Assembly: GCF_006175985.1 (NCBI RefSeq)
Contig: NZ_SRSH01000022.1
Coordinates: 1 to 64,000, forward strand
Length of the DNA: 64,000 nucleotides
Direction of reading: 5' to 3'
From: Methylotetracoccus oryzae
GTDB taxonomy: Bacteria > Pseudomonadota > Gammaproteobacteria > Methylococcales > Methylococcaceae
The notes under the pieces are model-generated. The model saw only the letters and a program-made list of their open reading frames with translations. It was not told where the DNA came from and did not search any database. This document shows, in pieces, positions 46,894 through 59,221 of this stretch. Position numbers and translations under genes: made by a program. Each line of letters begins with the position of its first letter. Position 1 is the stretch's first letter.

Positions 46894-48543
46894 TCAGCGC
46901 CAGGCGGAAAACAGCAGCGCGGCGCCGGTGACGCCGGTGAGCCATAGCACGGCGGGTGCCCAGGCCGTCATCAGGGCGGGGGGCGGGACCGCGAACAACA
47001 GCGTCGTCGCGATCAGCAGCGTGGCTCCGGCGACGCTGCGCGTCAGCCGCTGCTGGCCGCTGCGGATTTCGGCACGCAAGTCCTGCAATTCGCGCGAACG
47101 GAAACTGACTTCGAGCCTGCCGTCGACGGTATCGCGCAGTGCGCGGTGGACCAGTCCGGGAAACTCGGGCCATTGTTGCGCCCAGTCCGGCAGTTGGAGG
47201 CGGACCTTCTCGAACGCCGCCTTGGGGCCGATTTGTTCGCGGAACCACTTTTCCAGGAAAGGCTTTGCCGTTTTCCACAGATCCAGCTCGGGATAGAGCT
47301 GCCGACCCAGACCCTCGATGTTGAGCAGCGTCTTCTGCAGCAGCACGAGTTGCGGCTGCACCTGCATGTCGAAGCGCTGCGCGACCTGGAACAGCCGCAG
47401 CAGCAGCGCACCGTAGGAAATCTCGCTGAGCGGCTTCTCGAAAATCGGTTCGCAGACGGTCCGGACCGCAGATTCGAATTCCTCGACACGGGTCGAGGCC
47501 GGTACCCATCCCGACTCGATATGCATTTCCGCGACGCGCCGGTAGTCGCGGTTGAAGAAGGCCAGCAGGGCTTCCGCGACATAATGCTGATCGGCGCGGG
47601 ACAGGCTGCCGACGATGCCGAAATCGATTGCGATGTACCGTGCGGGAGGCAACACGAAGATATTGCCGGGGTGCATGTCGGCGTGGAAGAAATTGTCCCG
47701 GAACACCTGTGTGAAGAAGATCTCCACACCGCGTTCTGCCAGGAGCCGGAAATCGACTTCGGCGCCGCGGAGTTGCTCGATGTCGCCGACGGGAATGCCC
47801 GAAATTCGCTCCATGACCATCACGGCCTGGCGCGTGTAATCCCAATAGATGCGGGGGATGTAGAGGATCTCGGAGCCTTCGAAGCGGCGCCGGATTTCGG
47901 CGGCGTTGGCGGCTTCGCGCACCAGATCGAGTTCATCGAGGATCGTCTTGCGGAACTCGGCAACGACGTCGATGGGCCGGAACCGTCGGGCTTCCTGCCA
48001 GAACCGCTCGGCGGTCGTCGCGAGGCGCTCCAGCAGGTCGAGATCGGAGCGGATGCGGCGGTCGATGCCCGGCCGTAGGACTTTGACGACCACGGACTCG
48101 CCGCTGTGCAGCCGCGCCGCGTGTACTTGAGCCACCGAGGCCGAGGCGAGGGCGTTTTCATCGAATTCGGCAAACAACTCCAGGACCGGCCGTCCGAGTG
48201 CCTGCTCGATGATTTGCTGGGCGTCGGCGCCGGGGAAGGGTGGGACCTGATCCTGCAATTTGACAAGTTCGTCGGCAATGTCGTCCGGCAGCAGGTCGCG
48301 CCGCGTCGACAGGGCCTGGCCGAACTTGACGAAGATGGGCCCCAGGTCTTCCAGCGCGCGGCGCATCCGCGCCGCCCGCGGGCCGCGCACATCGCGGAGC
48401 CAGGTGCCTGGCGTCAGCTGGGCGGCGAGCCGCAGCGGTGTGGGGAGCGGTACCGCCAGCAGCAGATCGTCCAGGCCGTGGTACAGCAGCACCCACTGAA
48501 TGTGCAGCAGCCGCCGCAGCGACTTGATCGACGAGAACGCCAT
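46894..48543 (-). CDS. ubiB: Ubiquinone biosynthesis kinase-like protein UbiB
   Basis: A 549-residue ABC1/ADCK-family atypical kinase that helps the aerobic ubiquinone biosynthesis complex. The KxGQ motif appears as [16 protein letters not shown], with the Ala-rich nucleotide loop [24 protein letters not shown] carries the ATP-binding Lys, and [14 protein letters not shown] and [11 protein letters not shown] carry the catalytic and DFG-like Asp. Two C-terminal membrane spans ([18 protein letters not shown] and the last 20 residues) anchor it. It follows ubiJ by nine bases. Confidence 0.95.
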   Translation of the reverse strand: MAFSSIKSLRRLLHIQWVLLYHGLDDLLLAVPLPTPLRLAAQLTPGTWLRDVRGPRAARMRRALEDLGPIFVKFGQALSTRRDLLPDDIADELVKLQDQVPPFPGADAQQIIEQALGRPVLELFAEFDENALASASVAQVHAARLHSGESVVVKVLRPGIDRRIRSDLDLLERLATTAERFWQEARRFRPIDVVAEFRKTILDELDLVREAANAAEIRRRFEGSEILYIPRIYWDYTRQAVMVMERISGIPVGDIEQLRGAEVDFRLLAERGVEIFFTQVFRDNFFHADMHPGNIFVLPPARYIAIDFGIVGSLSRADQHYVAEALLAFFNRDYRRVAEMHIESGWVPASTRVEEFESAVRTVCEPIFEKPLSEISYGALLLRLFQVAQRFDMQVQPQLVLLQKTLLNIEGLGRQLYPELDLWKTAKPFLEKWFREQIGPKAAFEKVRLQLPDWAQQWPEFPGLVHRALRDTVDGRLEVSFRSRELQDLRAEIRSGQQRLTRSVAGATLLIATTLLFAVPPPALMTAWAPAVLWLTGVTGAALLFSAWR

Positions 48544-48552
48544 GTCCGAGGG

Positions 48553-49203
48553 CTAGTCGTGCGGGACCGGCGCGGCGGCGGTCGCAGTACGCAGTCGCGT
48601 CAGCCGCGCTTCGAGCCGATCGCAGTCTTCGCGCAGGCGGTCGACGCCGGACAGGAACGCCTCGCCCTCGGCGGGTGCCGGGATTTCCCGGACTTCCTCC
48701 TGCAGAAACTCGGTGACATCTTCGCGGACGGTCGTGGCAGTCCGTTCGGCCCAGGCGTGAGCGGCGTCGGCCACGCCGGCGACATGTCCCGCAACGATCG
48801 GTCCCAGCAGCGACGAGACCCGTTCGCGCCATTCCCGGGAAGCACTCGTGAAAATCTTGCGCAAGGCATCGGCGACATCAGTGTTGCCATCGATCCGGAT
48901 ATCGCCGGCGGCGAGCGCCTGATGCGGCGACCGACCGAGCCCCAGTCGGGCAAAGGCCGGCAACGAGCCCGTCAGCATCGCATCGGGCGTAGTGCCGGAC
49001 TCCATCTGGATCTGCAGTCCTTCGGGCGTCGGCAGCAGGTAGGTCGTGAATCCGGGCGGGTCGACACGTAGCGCGATGGTCCGGCCGGACAAGGCCTGCA
49101 ACTGCTGGCGGCTGGCGTCCGAGCCGAGGAACCAGCGGCCCAGCGCCTGTTCCAGTACTGCGACGGCCGCCGTTCTGGCGATCAAGGTGACTTCGCCGGT
49201 CAT
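48553..49203 (-). CDS. ubiJ: Ubiquinone biosynthesis accessory factor UbiJ
   Basis: A 216-residue protein. The SCP2-like lipid-binding domain covers residues 10-125, including GRTIALRVDPPGFTTYLLP and AMLTGSLPAFARLGLG. A helical C-terminus (REDVTEFLQEEVREIPA and a coiled coil DRLREDCDRLEARLTRL) follows. UbiJ binds the hydrophobic tail of ubiquinone intermediates in the Ubi complex. It sits between ubiE and ubiB, the conserved ubiEJB order, with 9-base gaps at both ends. Confidence 0.92.
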   Translation of the reverse strand: MTGEVTLIARTAAVAVLEQALGRWFLGSDASRQQLQALSGRTIALRVDPPGFTTYLLPTPEGLQIQMESGTTPDAMLTGSLPAFARLGLGRSPHQALAAGDIRIDGNTDVADALRKIFTSASREWRERVSSLLGPIVAGHVAGVADAAHAWAERTATTVREDVTEFLQEEVREIPAPAEGEAFLSGVDRLREDCDRLEARLTRLRTATAAAPVPHD

Positions 49204-49212
49204 GATGCGCGA

Positions 49213-49962
49213 CTAAAGTTTGTAGCCGCGGTGGATCGCTACGACGCCCTGGGTCAGGTTGAAGTACTCGCAGCGCTCGAACCCGGCGGACTCCATCATT
49301 TGTTGCAGCGTGTCCTGGTCAGGGTGCTTGCGGATCGATTCCGCGAGATAGCGGTAGCTCTCGGCATCGTTCGCGACCAGCTTGCCGATGAACGGCAGCA
49401 CCTTGAACGAATACAGGTCGTAAGTTTTGCGGAAAGTGTCGCCCGGTGGCCGGGAGAACTCCAGTACGATCAGTCGTCCGCCGGGCTTCAGCGCACGGAA
49501 CATCGACTTCAGCGCGACGTCTTTGTGCGTGACATTGCGCAGACCGAAGGCGATGCAGACGCAGTCGAACGAAGCATCCGGAAATGGCAGTTGTTCGGCG
49601 TTGATCTGCGCGTAGGAAATCCCTTTGAGCACTCCGCCGTCGATCATCCGGTCGCGGCCGCGTTTGAGCATCTCGGCATTGATGTCCGACAGCACGACCC
49701 AGCCGGCCCGACCGACGCGCTGACGGAACAAGTCGGTCATGTCCCCGGTCCCGCCGGCGAGATCCAGCACCCGGTCGCCGTGGCGAACATGGCTCAGTTG
49801 CACCGCAATGCGTTTCCACAGGCGGTGAATGCCGAGCGACATCAGGTCGTTCATGACGTCGTATTTGCCGGCGACCGAGTCGAATACGGCGCGGACCATC
49901 GAGGCCTTTTCGTTGACCGGGACTTCCTTGAAGCCGAAGTGGGTTTTGTCGGTGTCGTTCAT
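49213..49962 (-). CDS. ubiE: Ubiquinone/menaquinone C-methyltransferase UbiE
   Basis: A 249-residue SAM-dependent enzyme of quinone synthesis. [32 protein letters not shown] is the family N-terminus (quoted only to its pattern V..VF.SVA..YD.MND). [10 protein letters not shown] is the SAM site, and IAFGLRNVT and [12 protein letters not shown] complete the fold. The ATG at 49962 gives the standard length; an upstream frame to 50145 has no family content. Confidence 0.95.
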   Translation of the reverse strand: MNDTDKTHFGFKEVPVNEKASMVRAVFDSVAGKYDVMNDLMSLGIHRLWKRIAVQLSHVRHGDRVLDLAGGTGDMTDLFRQRVGRAGWVVLSDINAEMLKRGRDRMIDGGVLKGISYAQINAEQLPFPDASFDCVCIAFGLRNVTHKDVALKSMFRALKPGGRLIVLEFSRPPGDTFRKTYDLYSFKVLPFIGKLVANDAESYRYLAESIRKHPDQDTLQQMMESAGFERCEYFNLTQGVVAIHRGYKL

Positions 49963-50026
49963 CGGTCTTGTGTGGGGTCGGTCACGCCCTTGCTGTGCGG
50001 GAGCGTAAGGTTCGTGGGGTGCGGGT

Positions 50027-50383
50027 TCAAGCGCGCGGATGGCCTGCCGCGGCGCAGCGGGCAAGGTAGTCTCCCCACAGGCGGTCGCGGTTTCGGGCCA
50101 TGTCGTAGAGCAGTTCCCAGGTATAGATGCCGGTGTTGTGGCCATCGCTGAAGTGCAGCTTCACCGCGTAGTTGCCGACCGGCTCGACGCTGTCGATCGT
50201 CACCGATTCCTTGTCGAGTTGCAGCATCTCCTGTCCCGGCCCGTGCCCGCGCACTTCGGCGGAAGGTGAATGCACGCGCAGGAATTCGTGGGTCAGTTCA
50301 CCCCGGATGCCGTCCTCGAAAGCGATCTCGAAGATACGCGAGCGCGTATGGACCTTGATGTCGACGGGGATCGGTGTGGCCAT
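50027..50383 (-). CDS. DUF971 (GBBH-like N-terminal domain) protein
   Basis: A 118-residue protein. [23 protein letters not shown] and [29 protein letters not shown] are the DUF971 signature, shared with the zinc-binding N-domain of gamma-butyrobetaine hydroxylase. In gammaproteobacteria this gene lies between hslU and ubiE as here. A GTG at 50389, overlapping the hslU stop (GTGA), is an alternative start that adds two residues. Specific function unknown. Confidence 0.9.
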   Translation of the reverse strand: MATPIPVDIKVHTRSRIFEIAFEDGIRGELTHEFLRVHSPSAEVRGHGPGQEMLQLDKESVTIDSVEPVGNYAVKLHFSDGHNTGIYTWELLYDMARNRDRLWGDYLARCAAAGHPRA

Positions 50384-50385
50384 GC

Positions 50386-51711
50386 TCACAGGATGTAGCG
50401 GCTCAGGTCTTCGTCCATTGCCAGTTCGCCGAGGTGGGCGTCCACATAGGCACCGTCGATTACGATGGACTCTCCGTTGCGATCGGCGGCTTCAAAGGAC
50501 ACCGCCTCGAGCAGTTTCTCGAGCACCGTGTGCAGCCGGCGGGCGCCGATGTTCTCGGTCCGTTCGTTGACTTCCCAGCTGATCTCGGCGATGCGCGAGA
50601 GCCCGTCGCGCGTGAACTGCAAAGCGACGCCCTCCGTTGCCAGCAGTGCGCTGTACTGTTCGGTCAGCGACGCGTCCGGCTCGGTCAGGATGCGCACGAA
50701 ATCTCCGACCGACAACGCGTTCAGCTCGACGCGTATCGGGAAGCGTCCCTGCATTTCGGGAATCAGGTCCGATGGTTTCGACAGGTGGAAGGCGCCCGAC
50801 GCGATGAACAGGATGTGGTCGGTGCGCACCATGCCGTGCTTGGTGCTGACCGTGCAGCCCTCGACCAGCGGCAGCAGGTCGCGCTGGACGCCCTCGCGTG
50901 ACACGTCCGGCCCACTGTATTCCGAGCGCCGGCAGATTTTGTCGATCTCGTCGAGGAACACGATGCCGTGCTGTTCTACCGAGGCCAGCGCGCGCAGCTT
51001 GATGTCCTCCTCGTTGACCATTCGGGCCGCTTCCTCGTCGCGGAGCAGCTTCCGCGCATCCCGAATCCGCAGCTTGCGGTTGCGGGTGCGTCCGCTGTGC
51101 ATGTTCTGGAAGAGGTTCTGGAGCTGGCTGCTCATTTCTTCCATGCCGGGCGGCGCCATGATCTCGACGCCAATCGGCGAAGCCTGCACCTCGAGTTCGA
51201 TTTCCTTGTCGTCCAGTTCCCCGTCGCGGAGCTTCTGGCGGAATTTCTGGCGCGTCGGCGACTCGGGCGCGTCGGCCTCGGCCGTCCAGTTGCTCGCCTT
51301 CGGCAACAGCACGTCGAGAATACGTTCCTCGGCGGCCAGTTCGGCCCGTTCCTGGACGCGGGACAGTTCGCCCTGCCGCGTCATTTTGATCGCGGCGTCG
51401 AGCAGATCGCGGACGATCGACTCCACGTCGCGACCCACATAGCCGACTTCGGTGAACTTGGTGGCCTCGACCTTGATGAATGGGGCATTCGCGAGGCGGG
51501 CCAGGCGGCGGGCGATTTCGGTCTTGCCGACGCCGGTCGGGCCGATCATCAGGATGTTCTTGGGGGTGATCTCATCGCGCAGCGCTTCCGGAACGTGCAT
51601 GCGACGCCACCGATTGCGCAGCGCGATCGCCACCGCCCGCTTGGCCTCGTTCTGCCCGACGATATGCTTGTCGAGTTCGTGGACGATCTCCCGAGGCGTC
51701 ATTTCGCTCAT
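50386..51711 (-). CDS. hslU: HslU ATPase of the HslVU protease
   Basis: A 441-residue AAA+ unfoldase of the ClpY class. [21 protein letters not shown] opens the protein (shown as pattern PREIV.ELD.HIVGQ..AK). Walker A is [14 protein letters not shown] and the pore loop is GYVGRD (residues 90-95). The inserted I-domain spans about 110-240. Walker B is IVFLDEID, and the C-terminal end SRYIL docks into HslV. Its ATG overlaps the hslV stop by four bases. Confidence 0.97.
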   Translation of the reverse strand: MSEMTPREIVHELDKHIVGQNEAKRAVAIALRNRWRRMHVPEALRDEITPKNILMIGPTGVGKTEIARRLARLANAPFIKVEATKFTEVGYVGRDVESIVRDLLDAAIKMTRQGELSRVQERAELAAEERILDVLLPKASNWTAEADAPESPTRQKFRQKLRDGELDDKEIELEVQASPIGVEIMAPPGMEEMSSQLQNLFQNMHSGRTRNRKLRIRDARKLLRDEEAARMVNEEDIKLRALASVEQHGIVFLDEIDKICRRSEYSGPDVSREGVQRDLLPLVEGCTVSTKHGMVRTDHILFIASGAFHLSKPSDLIPEMQGRFPIRVELNALSVGDFVRILTEPDASLTEQYSALLATEGVALQFTRDGLSRIAEISWEVNERTENIGARRLHTVLEKLLEAVSFEAADRNGESIVIDGAYVDAHLGELAMDEDLSRYIL

Positions 51712-52271
51712 GATTCTGTGGCTTCGTCGGAGGCGGCCTCGAGTTCTTCGATGACCAGACTGCGGTTGGTGTAGATGCAGATGTCGCTAGCGATGGTCAG
51801 CGATTGTTCGACGACGGTACGCGCATCGAGCGTCGTGTGTTCGAGCAGGGCCCGCGCCGCGGCCTGAGCGTAGGGGCCGCCTGAGCCGATGGCGATCAGA
51901 CCTTGCTCCGGTTCGATCACGTCGCCATTGCCGGAGATGATCAGCGAGGCCTTGCTGTCGGCGATCGCCAGCAGGGCTTCGAGGCGGCGCAGCATCCGGT
52001 CAGTCCGCCAATCCTTGACCAGTTCCACGGCCGCCTTGGTCAGGTTGCCGCGGTGCTTCTCGAGCTGTCCCTCGAAGCGCTCGAACAGGGTGAAGGCATC
52101 GGCCGTCGCGCCGGCAAATCCGGCAATCACGCGGCCGTGGTACAGGCGCCGCACTTTGCGTGCGTTGCCCTTCATGACCGTATTGCCCATCGTGACCTGG
52201 CCGTCGCCGCCGATGACGACCGTGTTGCCGCGCCGCACCGAGACGATCGTCGTGCCGTGAAACTGTTCCAA
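51708..52271 (-). CDS. hslV: HslV peptidase of the HslVU protease
   Basis: A 187-residue proteasome-like threonine peptidase. After removal of MEQFHG the mature chain begins TTIVSVRR, with the catalytic Thr. [14 protein letters not shown] (Lys of the active site) and [15 protein letters not shown] follow. The start codon is TTG at 52271, chosen because GAGGAG lies eight bases upstream and no in-frame ATG fits. Tail of 10-12 residues ([10 protein letters not shown]) beyond the usual end. Confidence 0.96.
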   Translation of the reverse strand: MEQFHGTTIVSVRRGNTVVIGGDGQVTMGNTVMKGNARKVRRLYHGRVIAGFAGATADAFTLFERFEGQLEKHRGNLTKAAVELVKDWRTDRMLRRLEALLAIADSKASLIISGNGDVIEPEQGLIAIGSGGPYAQAAARALLEHTTLDARTVVEQSLTIASDICIYTNRSLVIEELEAASDEATES

Positions 52272-52617
52272 ACTGCCCGCTCCTCATCGAAACGCGAATT
52301 CTACATGAACCCGGATGTTCTGTTTCGGCTCCGCCGGTGGAGTTTATCGGGGGCGGGCTGTGAGCGCTTTCGGCTGTGGATCGCTCCGGCATCCCCCGAC
52401 TGCGCCGCCTGTCACCGGACCGTAACAGAGATCGCGTAAGGTTCGGAAAGTTGCAGCGCCGGCTCTTCGCGCGTGTCAGGCGGCATGAGCGTAGGATAGG
52501 TGTGTCGGTGTGACTGGTGTCTCTTCAAAGCGGCGGCGAGGTCGCCGAAAGCCTGCCCACGGGATGTAGGGGTGGGGTTTTCGGCCGGTTCGAGCAGCGA
52601 CTGGATGAAAATCAGGC
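52272..52617. other. Divergent intergenic region between hslV and the cation ATPase gene
   Basis: This 346-base region must carry promoters for hslVU on the minus strand and for the ATPase-metK pair on the plus strand. No clear -35/-10 pair or heat-shock sigma-32 box was recognised by eye. A frame at 52412-52681 on the minus strand looks like chance. Confidence 0.3.
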
Positions 52618-55698
<3,081 letters not shown>

Positions 55699-55701
55699 GC
55701 C

Positions 55702-56889
55702 ATGACCAAGAGCTTCCTGTTTACGTCCGAGTCTGTCACCGAAGGCCACCCGGATCGGGTCTGTGACATCATCAGCGATGCCGTGGTGGATCGCTTTCTG
55801 CAGCAGGATCCGTACACCCGCGTGCTGACAGAATGCGCCTTGTCGAAGAACGTGGTGTTTCTGGCAGCGCGGTTTGCGTCCAAGGCGGTCGTGGACATCC
55901 CGGAGGTCGCGCGCAACGCGATCGCCGAAATCGGGTACCACCCGCAGGAGTTCAACGCCTCCGACTGCACCGTCGTGACGAGCTTTGTCGCCCAGTCATT
56001 GGATAATCGCGCCGAGCAGGACGAGGCCGGACTGAGCGACCGGGAACTGGACCGGATCGTGGTTCGCAATCAGGTCACTCAGTTCGGCTACGCATGTACC
56101 CAGACGCCGGAGTTGCTGCCGTTTCCGATCGTGATCGCCAACCGGCTCGCACACCAGTTGACCGCGGCGCGGCGCGAACGCAAGGTCGCCTATCTGTCAC
56201 CCGACTGCACGACCCAGGTCGGCGTGGAGTTCGACTGCGGGCGCCCTACACGTATCCACAGCATCACTTTGATCGCCGGGACGCACGGTGTGCCGGACTT
56301 GGGAGCTGCCGAGTTGCGCAGGGATCTGATGCAGTGGGTCATTGCCCCCGTCTTCGGTCATGAGGAAATCCAACCCGATGAGCGCAGCGAAATCTTCGTG
56401 AACCCCCGGGGCATGCTTCACAAGAGCGGACCGGCCGCGCATTCCGGCATGACCGGCCGCAAGACCGCCAGCGACAGTTATGGCGGATTTGCCCGCCAGT
56501 CAGGGTCGGCCCTGAGCGGCAAGGATCCGATGCGCATCGATCGTGTCGGCGCCTATGCCGCCCGCTACGCCGCCAAGAACGTGGTTGCGGCGGGCCTGGC
56601 CGAGCAATGCGAGGTCCAGCTCAGCTACAGCATCGGCCAGGCACGCCCCGTCAGTCTGGTGATTTCGACCTTCGGCACGGGATCCGTCAGCGAGGAAGTC
56701 ATCAAGGCGAGGCTCGAGGAGCACTTCGATTTTCGTCTCGGCGCGATCATCCGCGATTTCGATCTGCGACGCCTGTCAACGCGGAACAAGGGAGGCTTCT
56801 ATCGCAAGTTGCCGTCCCACGGCCACTTCGGTTCATCCTTCACCGAGTTGCCGTGGGAGCGCGTCGATCGGGCCAGCGCGCTGCGCTGA
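55702..56889 (+). CDS. metK: Divergent S-adenosylmethionine synthetase homologue
   Basis: A 395-residue MetK-family protein of normal length. Conserved features: SESVTEGHPDR (His16, Asp18), FGYACTQTPELLPFPI, TGRKTASDSYGG (Arg253, Lys254), ALSGKDP (Lys274, Asp275) and AYAARYAAKNVVAAGLA. Several residues that bind metal or substrate in E. coli MetK differ. The GDQG acidic motif reads RNQV near residue 123. The Lys of PDAKSQV is Thr170. The Asp of MGDCGLTGRK is replaced by His247. The methionine-site Glu of GGEI is Arg57. It may be a specialised or inactive paralogue. It follows the cation ATPase by three bases. Confidence 0.8.
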   Translation: MTKSFLFTSESVTEGHPDRVCDIISDAVVDRFLQQDPYTRVLTECALSKNVVFLAARFASKAVVDIPEVARNAIAEIGYHPQEFNASDCTVVTSFVAQSLDNRAEQDEAGLSDRELDRIVVRNQVTQFGYACTQTPELLPFPIVIANRLAHQLTAARRERKVAYLSPDCTTQVGVEFDCGRPTRIHSITLIAGTHGVPDLGAAELRRDLMQWVIAPVFGHEEIQPDERSEIFVNPRGMLHKSGPAAHSGMTGRKTASDSYGGFARQSGSALSGKDPMRIDRVGAYAARYAAKNVVAAGLAEQCEVQLSYSIGQARPVSLVISTFGTGSVSEEVIKARLEEHFDFRLGAIIRDFDLRRLSTRNKGGFYRKLPSHGHFGSSFTELPWERVDRASALR

Positions 56890-57004
56890 GCTGCGTCTAA
56901 GGAAGCACTGACTCGGCGGCGAGCGGTCGGGTACTCCGGCCAAGATGCCGTCGGGCAGGCGACCGCGGGGGCCACACTACCACTCCCGCCGATCGGATTT
57001 TCGA

Positions 57005-57289
57005 TCACGGCGAGCGGCCGGCGCCGGCAGAACCGGCCTGGAAGCCAGCTTCGTAAGATTGCTGTTTCGATCGCTGGTACCGATCGGTCAGCAATCCGCC
57101 CAATAGGCCCACCCCAGCGCCGATTCCGGCGCCCATGCCCGCATTTCCGGCGATCGCACCGATCACGGCGCCGCCTGCCGCGCCCATACCGGCGCCACTC
57201 AGAGCCCGCTGCTGGGTGGGGCTCATGTCCGCACAGCCGGCGCTCATCACAGCCGCGATCACCGGTATCACCTTGTAAGCCGTCTTCAT
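57005..57289 (-). CDS. Glycine-zipper lipoprotein
   Basis: A 94-residue protein with lipobox VMSAGC (Cys19). Residues 30-65 are a Gly/Ala-rich double helix (GAGMGAAGGAVIGAIAG and GAGIGAGVGLLGG) of the glycine-zipper type found in outer-membrane and lysis-associated proteins. The tail (RYQRSKQQSYEAGF) is polar. The ATG has an AGGAG ribosome site. It lies 15 bases after the stop of the Rap1a-like gene and is probably co-transcribed with it. Confidence 0.82.
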   Translation of the reverse strand: MKTAYKVIPVIAAVMSAGCADMSPTQQRALSGAGMGAAGGAVIGAIAGNAGMGAGIGAGVGLLGGLLTDRYQRSKQQSYEAGFQAGSAGAGRSP

Positions 57290-57304
57290 GTCATGACTCC
57301 TGGT

Positions 57305-57742
57305 TCAGGGGTTCTTGCCGGTCCGGGTCTGCTGTGGGCAGGGCCATTGTGCCATCGCCCACCGGACGACGCCGTCCAGCGGGGTTTCGCTGCCATATTG
57401 CGGATTCGCCAGATGCCACTGCACGAACAGGGCTGCGCCCTGATCGCGCGTGACCCGTTGATCCTGGCAGTACAGGCTGTCCTTCAGCGCTGCCTGACTG
57501 ACATCGTCGTAGTGACGGACGCCGAGGATGAACCCCTCACAGAAATGGATGGCGGCGATCCGGTTGGGATCGTCGGGTCGCGCGCTGCAGAGACTGACCA
57601 GGTCTGCGGTGGTCCGCAGCAGAAAGTTATCGGTCGTCACCGGGCTGCTCACCCGGACCGGTGCGGGCCCGGCGCGGCAGACCGATCCCGGAATTGCCGC
57701 CAGCAGCAGTAGCCCCGCCGCGAGCGTCGTCTTGGTTTTCAT
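57305..57742 (-). CDS. Rap1a/Tai-like exported protein
   Basis: A 145-residue protein with a signal peptide (MKTKTTLAAGLLLLAAIPGSVCRA). LVSLCSARPDDPNRIAAIHFCEGFILG, then SLYCQD and an AMAQWPCPQ end, give the four-cysteine pattern of the Rap1a/Tai immunity fold of type VI secretion amidase effectors. No effector gene is adjacent, so an immunity role is not supported by context. ATG 57742 has AGGAGAA upstream; a longer frame to 57805 is unlikely. Confidence 0.75.
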   Translation of the reverse strand: MKTKTTLAAGLLLLAAIPGSVCRAGPAPVRVSSPVTTDNFLLRTTADLVSLCSARPDDPNRIAAIHFCEGFILGVRHYDDVSQAALKDSLYCQDQRVTRDQGAALFVQWHLANPQYGSETPLDGVVRWAMAQWPCPQQTRTGKNP

Positions 57743-58323
57743 CGTAGGTTCTCCTGATTCATGTTGCCGTGTGGAATCCTGGGTTCGGTGGCAGCTTGCG
57801 GTCATACGGGATGCGGCTGCTCCGGTTCATCGGAGGGCGTGGAGCCTCCAGTGGCGGACTCCCGTGGTGCGCGGACTCCGCCATTCCCTTCTCCCCGCAA
57901 CGACACTGCATGGTGCAGCCGCATCATCCATTCCGGCCCGGCCGGAAAGCACGAGGGCGAAGTCCGCGGACCTGTCCCGAGATGCGCACTCCGCGTGCAC
58001 CATGCCTTCCGGCGAAAGTAGCTGTCAAGGGTTCTCCGGCGGCAGCCGCCGGAGAATTCCGGGCCAACTGCTTGACCCCTGCTTATCGTTTCGGATTAAC
58101 TGCAGCCCACGGCACCAGTCCAGGGTCCGGGCCTGCTCCGCAGCAGCCGCATCCCGTTCCACGGGAGCCTCCGGGCCAAGACCTGGCCGGACGGCATTCG
58201 GTGTCGTGATGCCCCGATGCGATCTCGCGGTTGCCAGCTCACTGGCTGTCTTGCAGGGGGCGAACAAGCTGGTGTCGCGATCTGGAAACGACAACAAGAG
58301 ACTAACAACGAGGAGGATGAGCT
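57743..58323. other. Intergenic region with a strong palindrome
   Basis: This 580-base divergent region has no supported gene. It contains the 12-base-pair palindrome listed separately. Frames crossing it on both strands are Arg/Pro/Ser-rich without ribosome sites. Promoters for the Rap1a-like gene and the DUF2892 gene must be here but were not resolved. Confidence 0.35.
58032..58056. repeat. Perfect 12-base-pair palindrome
   Basis: TTCTCCGGCGGC, one central A, then GCCGCCGGAGAA. In single strands it forms a very stable hairpin. No T-run follows on either strand, so it is more likely a REP-like or regulatory element than an intrinsic terminator. Confidence 0.5.
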
Positions 58324-58521
58324 ATGAACCTGGTGAAAAATGTCGGCAAAGTCGACAAGACGGTGCGTATCGCGGTGGGAGCGTTGCTGGTCGTTCTGGC
58401 TGCGACGGGAACCATCGGTGTCTGGGGTTGGATAGGCCTTCTTCCCTTGGCCACCGGCTTCATGGGTACCTGCCCCGCGTATACGGTGATGGGCATCAGC
58501 ACGACCGATACCAAGGCCTGA
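58324..58521 (+). CDS. DUF2892 (YgaP-like) small membrane protein
   Basis: A 65-residue inner-membrane protein. The family start KNVGKVDKTVRIAVGALLV leads to two membrane spans (about residues 15-32 and 34-50) with TGFMGTCPAYTVMGIST at the end, the DUF2892 signature also found at the C-terminus of the YgaP rhodanese. The Cys in GTCPAY is conserved. An excellent GAGGAGGA ribosome site precedes the ATG. Role unknown; often linked to sulfur or thiol metabolism. Confidence 0.88.
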   Translation: MNLVKNVGKVDKTVRIAVGALLVVLAATGTIGVWGWIGLLPLATGFMGTCPAYTVMGISTTDTKA

Positions 58522-59221
58522 AAGACAGTCGCCTCAGTTCGCGGTCGGTTGGTCGGGTGCAGGGGCTTCGGAAAGGCTGGCAGGGGCGCGATGAACCGGG
58601 AATATCCCCTGCCACCTAACTCCTGAACACCGCAGTTGCCAGCGCAGGCCCTTAGCCTGCCCGTTGCTTGTACTGGGTTTGCTTAACGCATGATCGCCAT
58701 CGCGCGATGGGCGCTCCGGTGCGGACGTCGTGGGGTTTCGGGGTCAGGCCGGGTATGGTCCGGTCTCGATGCCCCGCCCGCTTTTGGCGAAAGCCCCGAT
58801 ACGACGGCCCCAACGCTGTCGTTCCGACTCGTCCCAAAGGGGCGTTGAGCGGGCGCACTCCCTAACCCAAGACAGCCCCAAACCCGGCTGCTTCGGTGTG
58901 TCGTCTGGACGCCTTGCTTCCTGTCGCCGCGCGGACCGGCAACTCGCTGGCCGGCGGCTTGGCTACACCCCCGATGGTTTATCACGGCCTGATCCAACCT
59001 ACTGTCGCCGCGGCGCTCGCTATCGGGCACTTGAAGTGCGTTCGACACGCTACTGCCTGGCGCGCTGCTCTGATCATCCGACTCGCACCATCTCTCAACG
59101 CGTCCTCAATATCGCTCCGCTGCCACGCTGACGCAATACGTAAGACTACGTAGACGGAGCCCGGACCTGACACAGCGGACGTTGTCCGGACTGGCCGCTC
59201 AGGCCGCGCCGGCGGCCGCTT
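58522..59221. other. 700-base region without a recognised gene
   Basis: The gap lies between the DUF2892 gene (plus) and lnt (minus). All frames, including a 121-codon minus-strand frame at 58683-59048, are Arg/Pro/Ser-rich with no ribosome site. The sequence around 58700-59130 is not low in GC and does not match an RNA that I know. It could be the scar of a mobile element. Confidence 0.35.

Noticed and set aside
57305-57742. A type VI effector-immunity pair around the Rap1a/Tai-like gene
   Set aside because: The neighbour is a glycine-zipper lipoprotein and no amidase-type effector or secretion gene lies nearby.
58683-59048. A 121-codon minus-strand frame between the DUF2892 gene and lnt
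   Set aside because: Arg/Pro/Ser-rich, no ribosome site and no recognisable pattern; typical of chance frames in GC-rich DNA.
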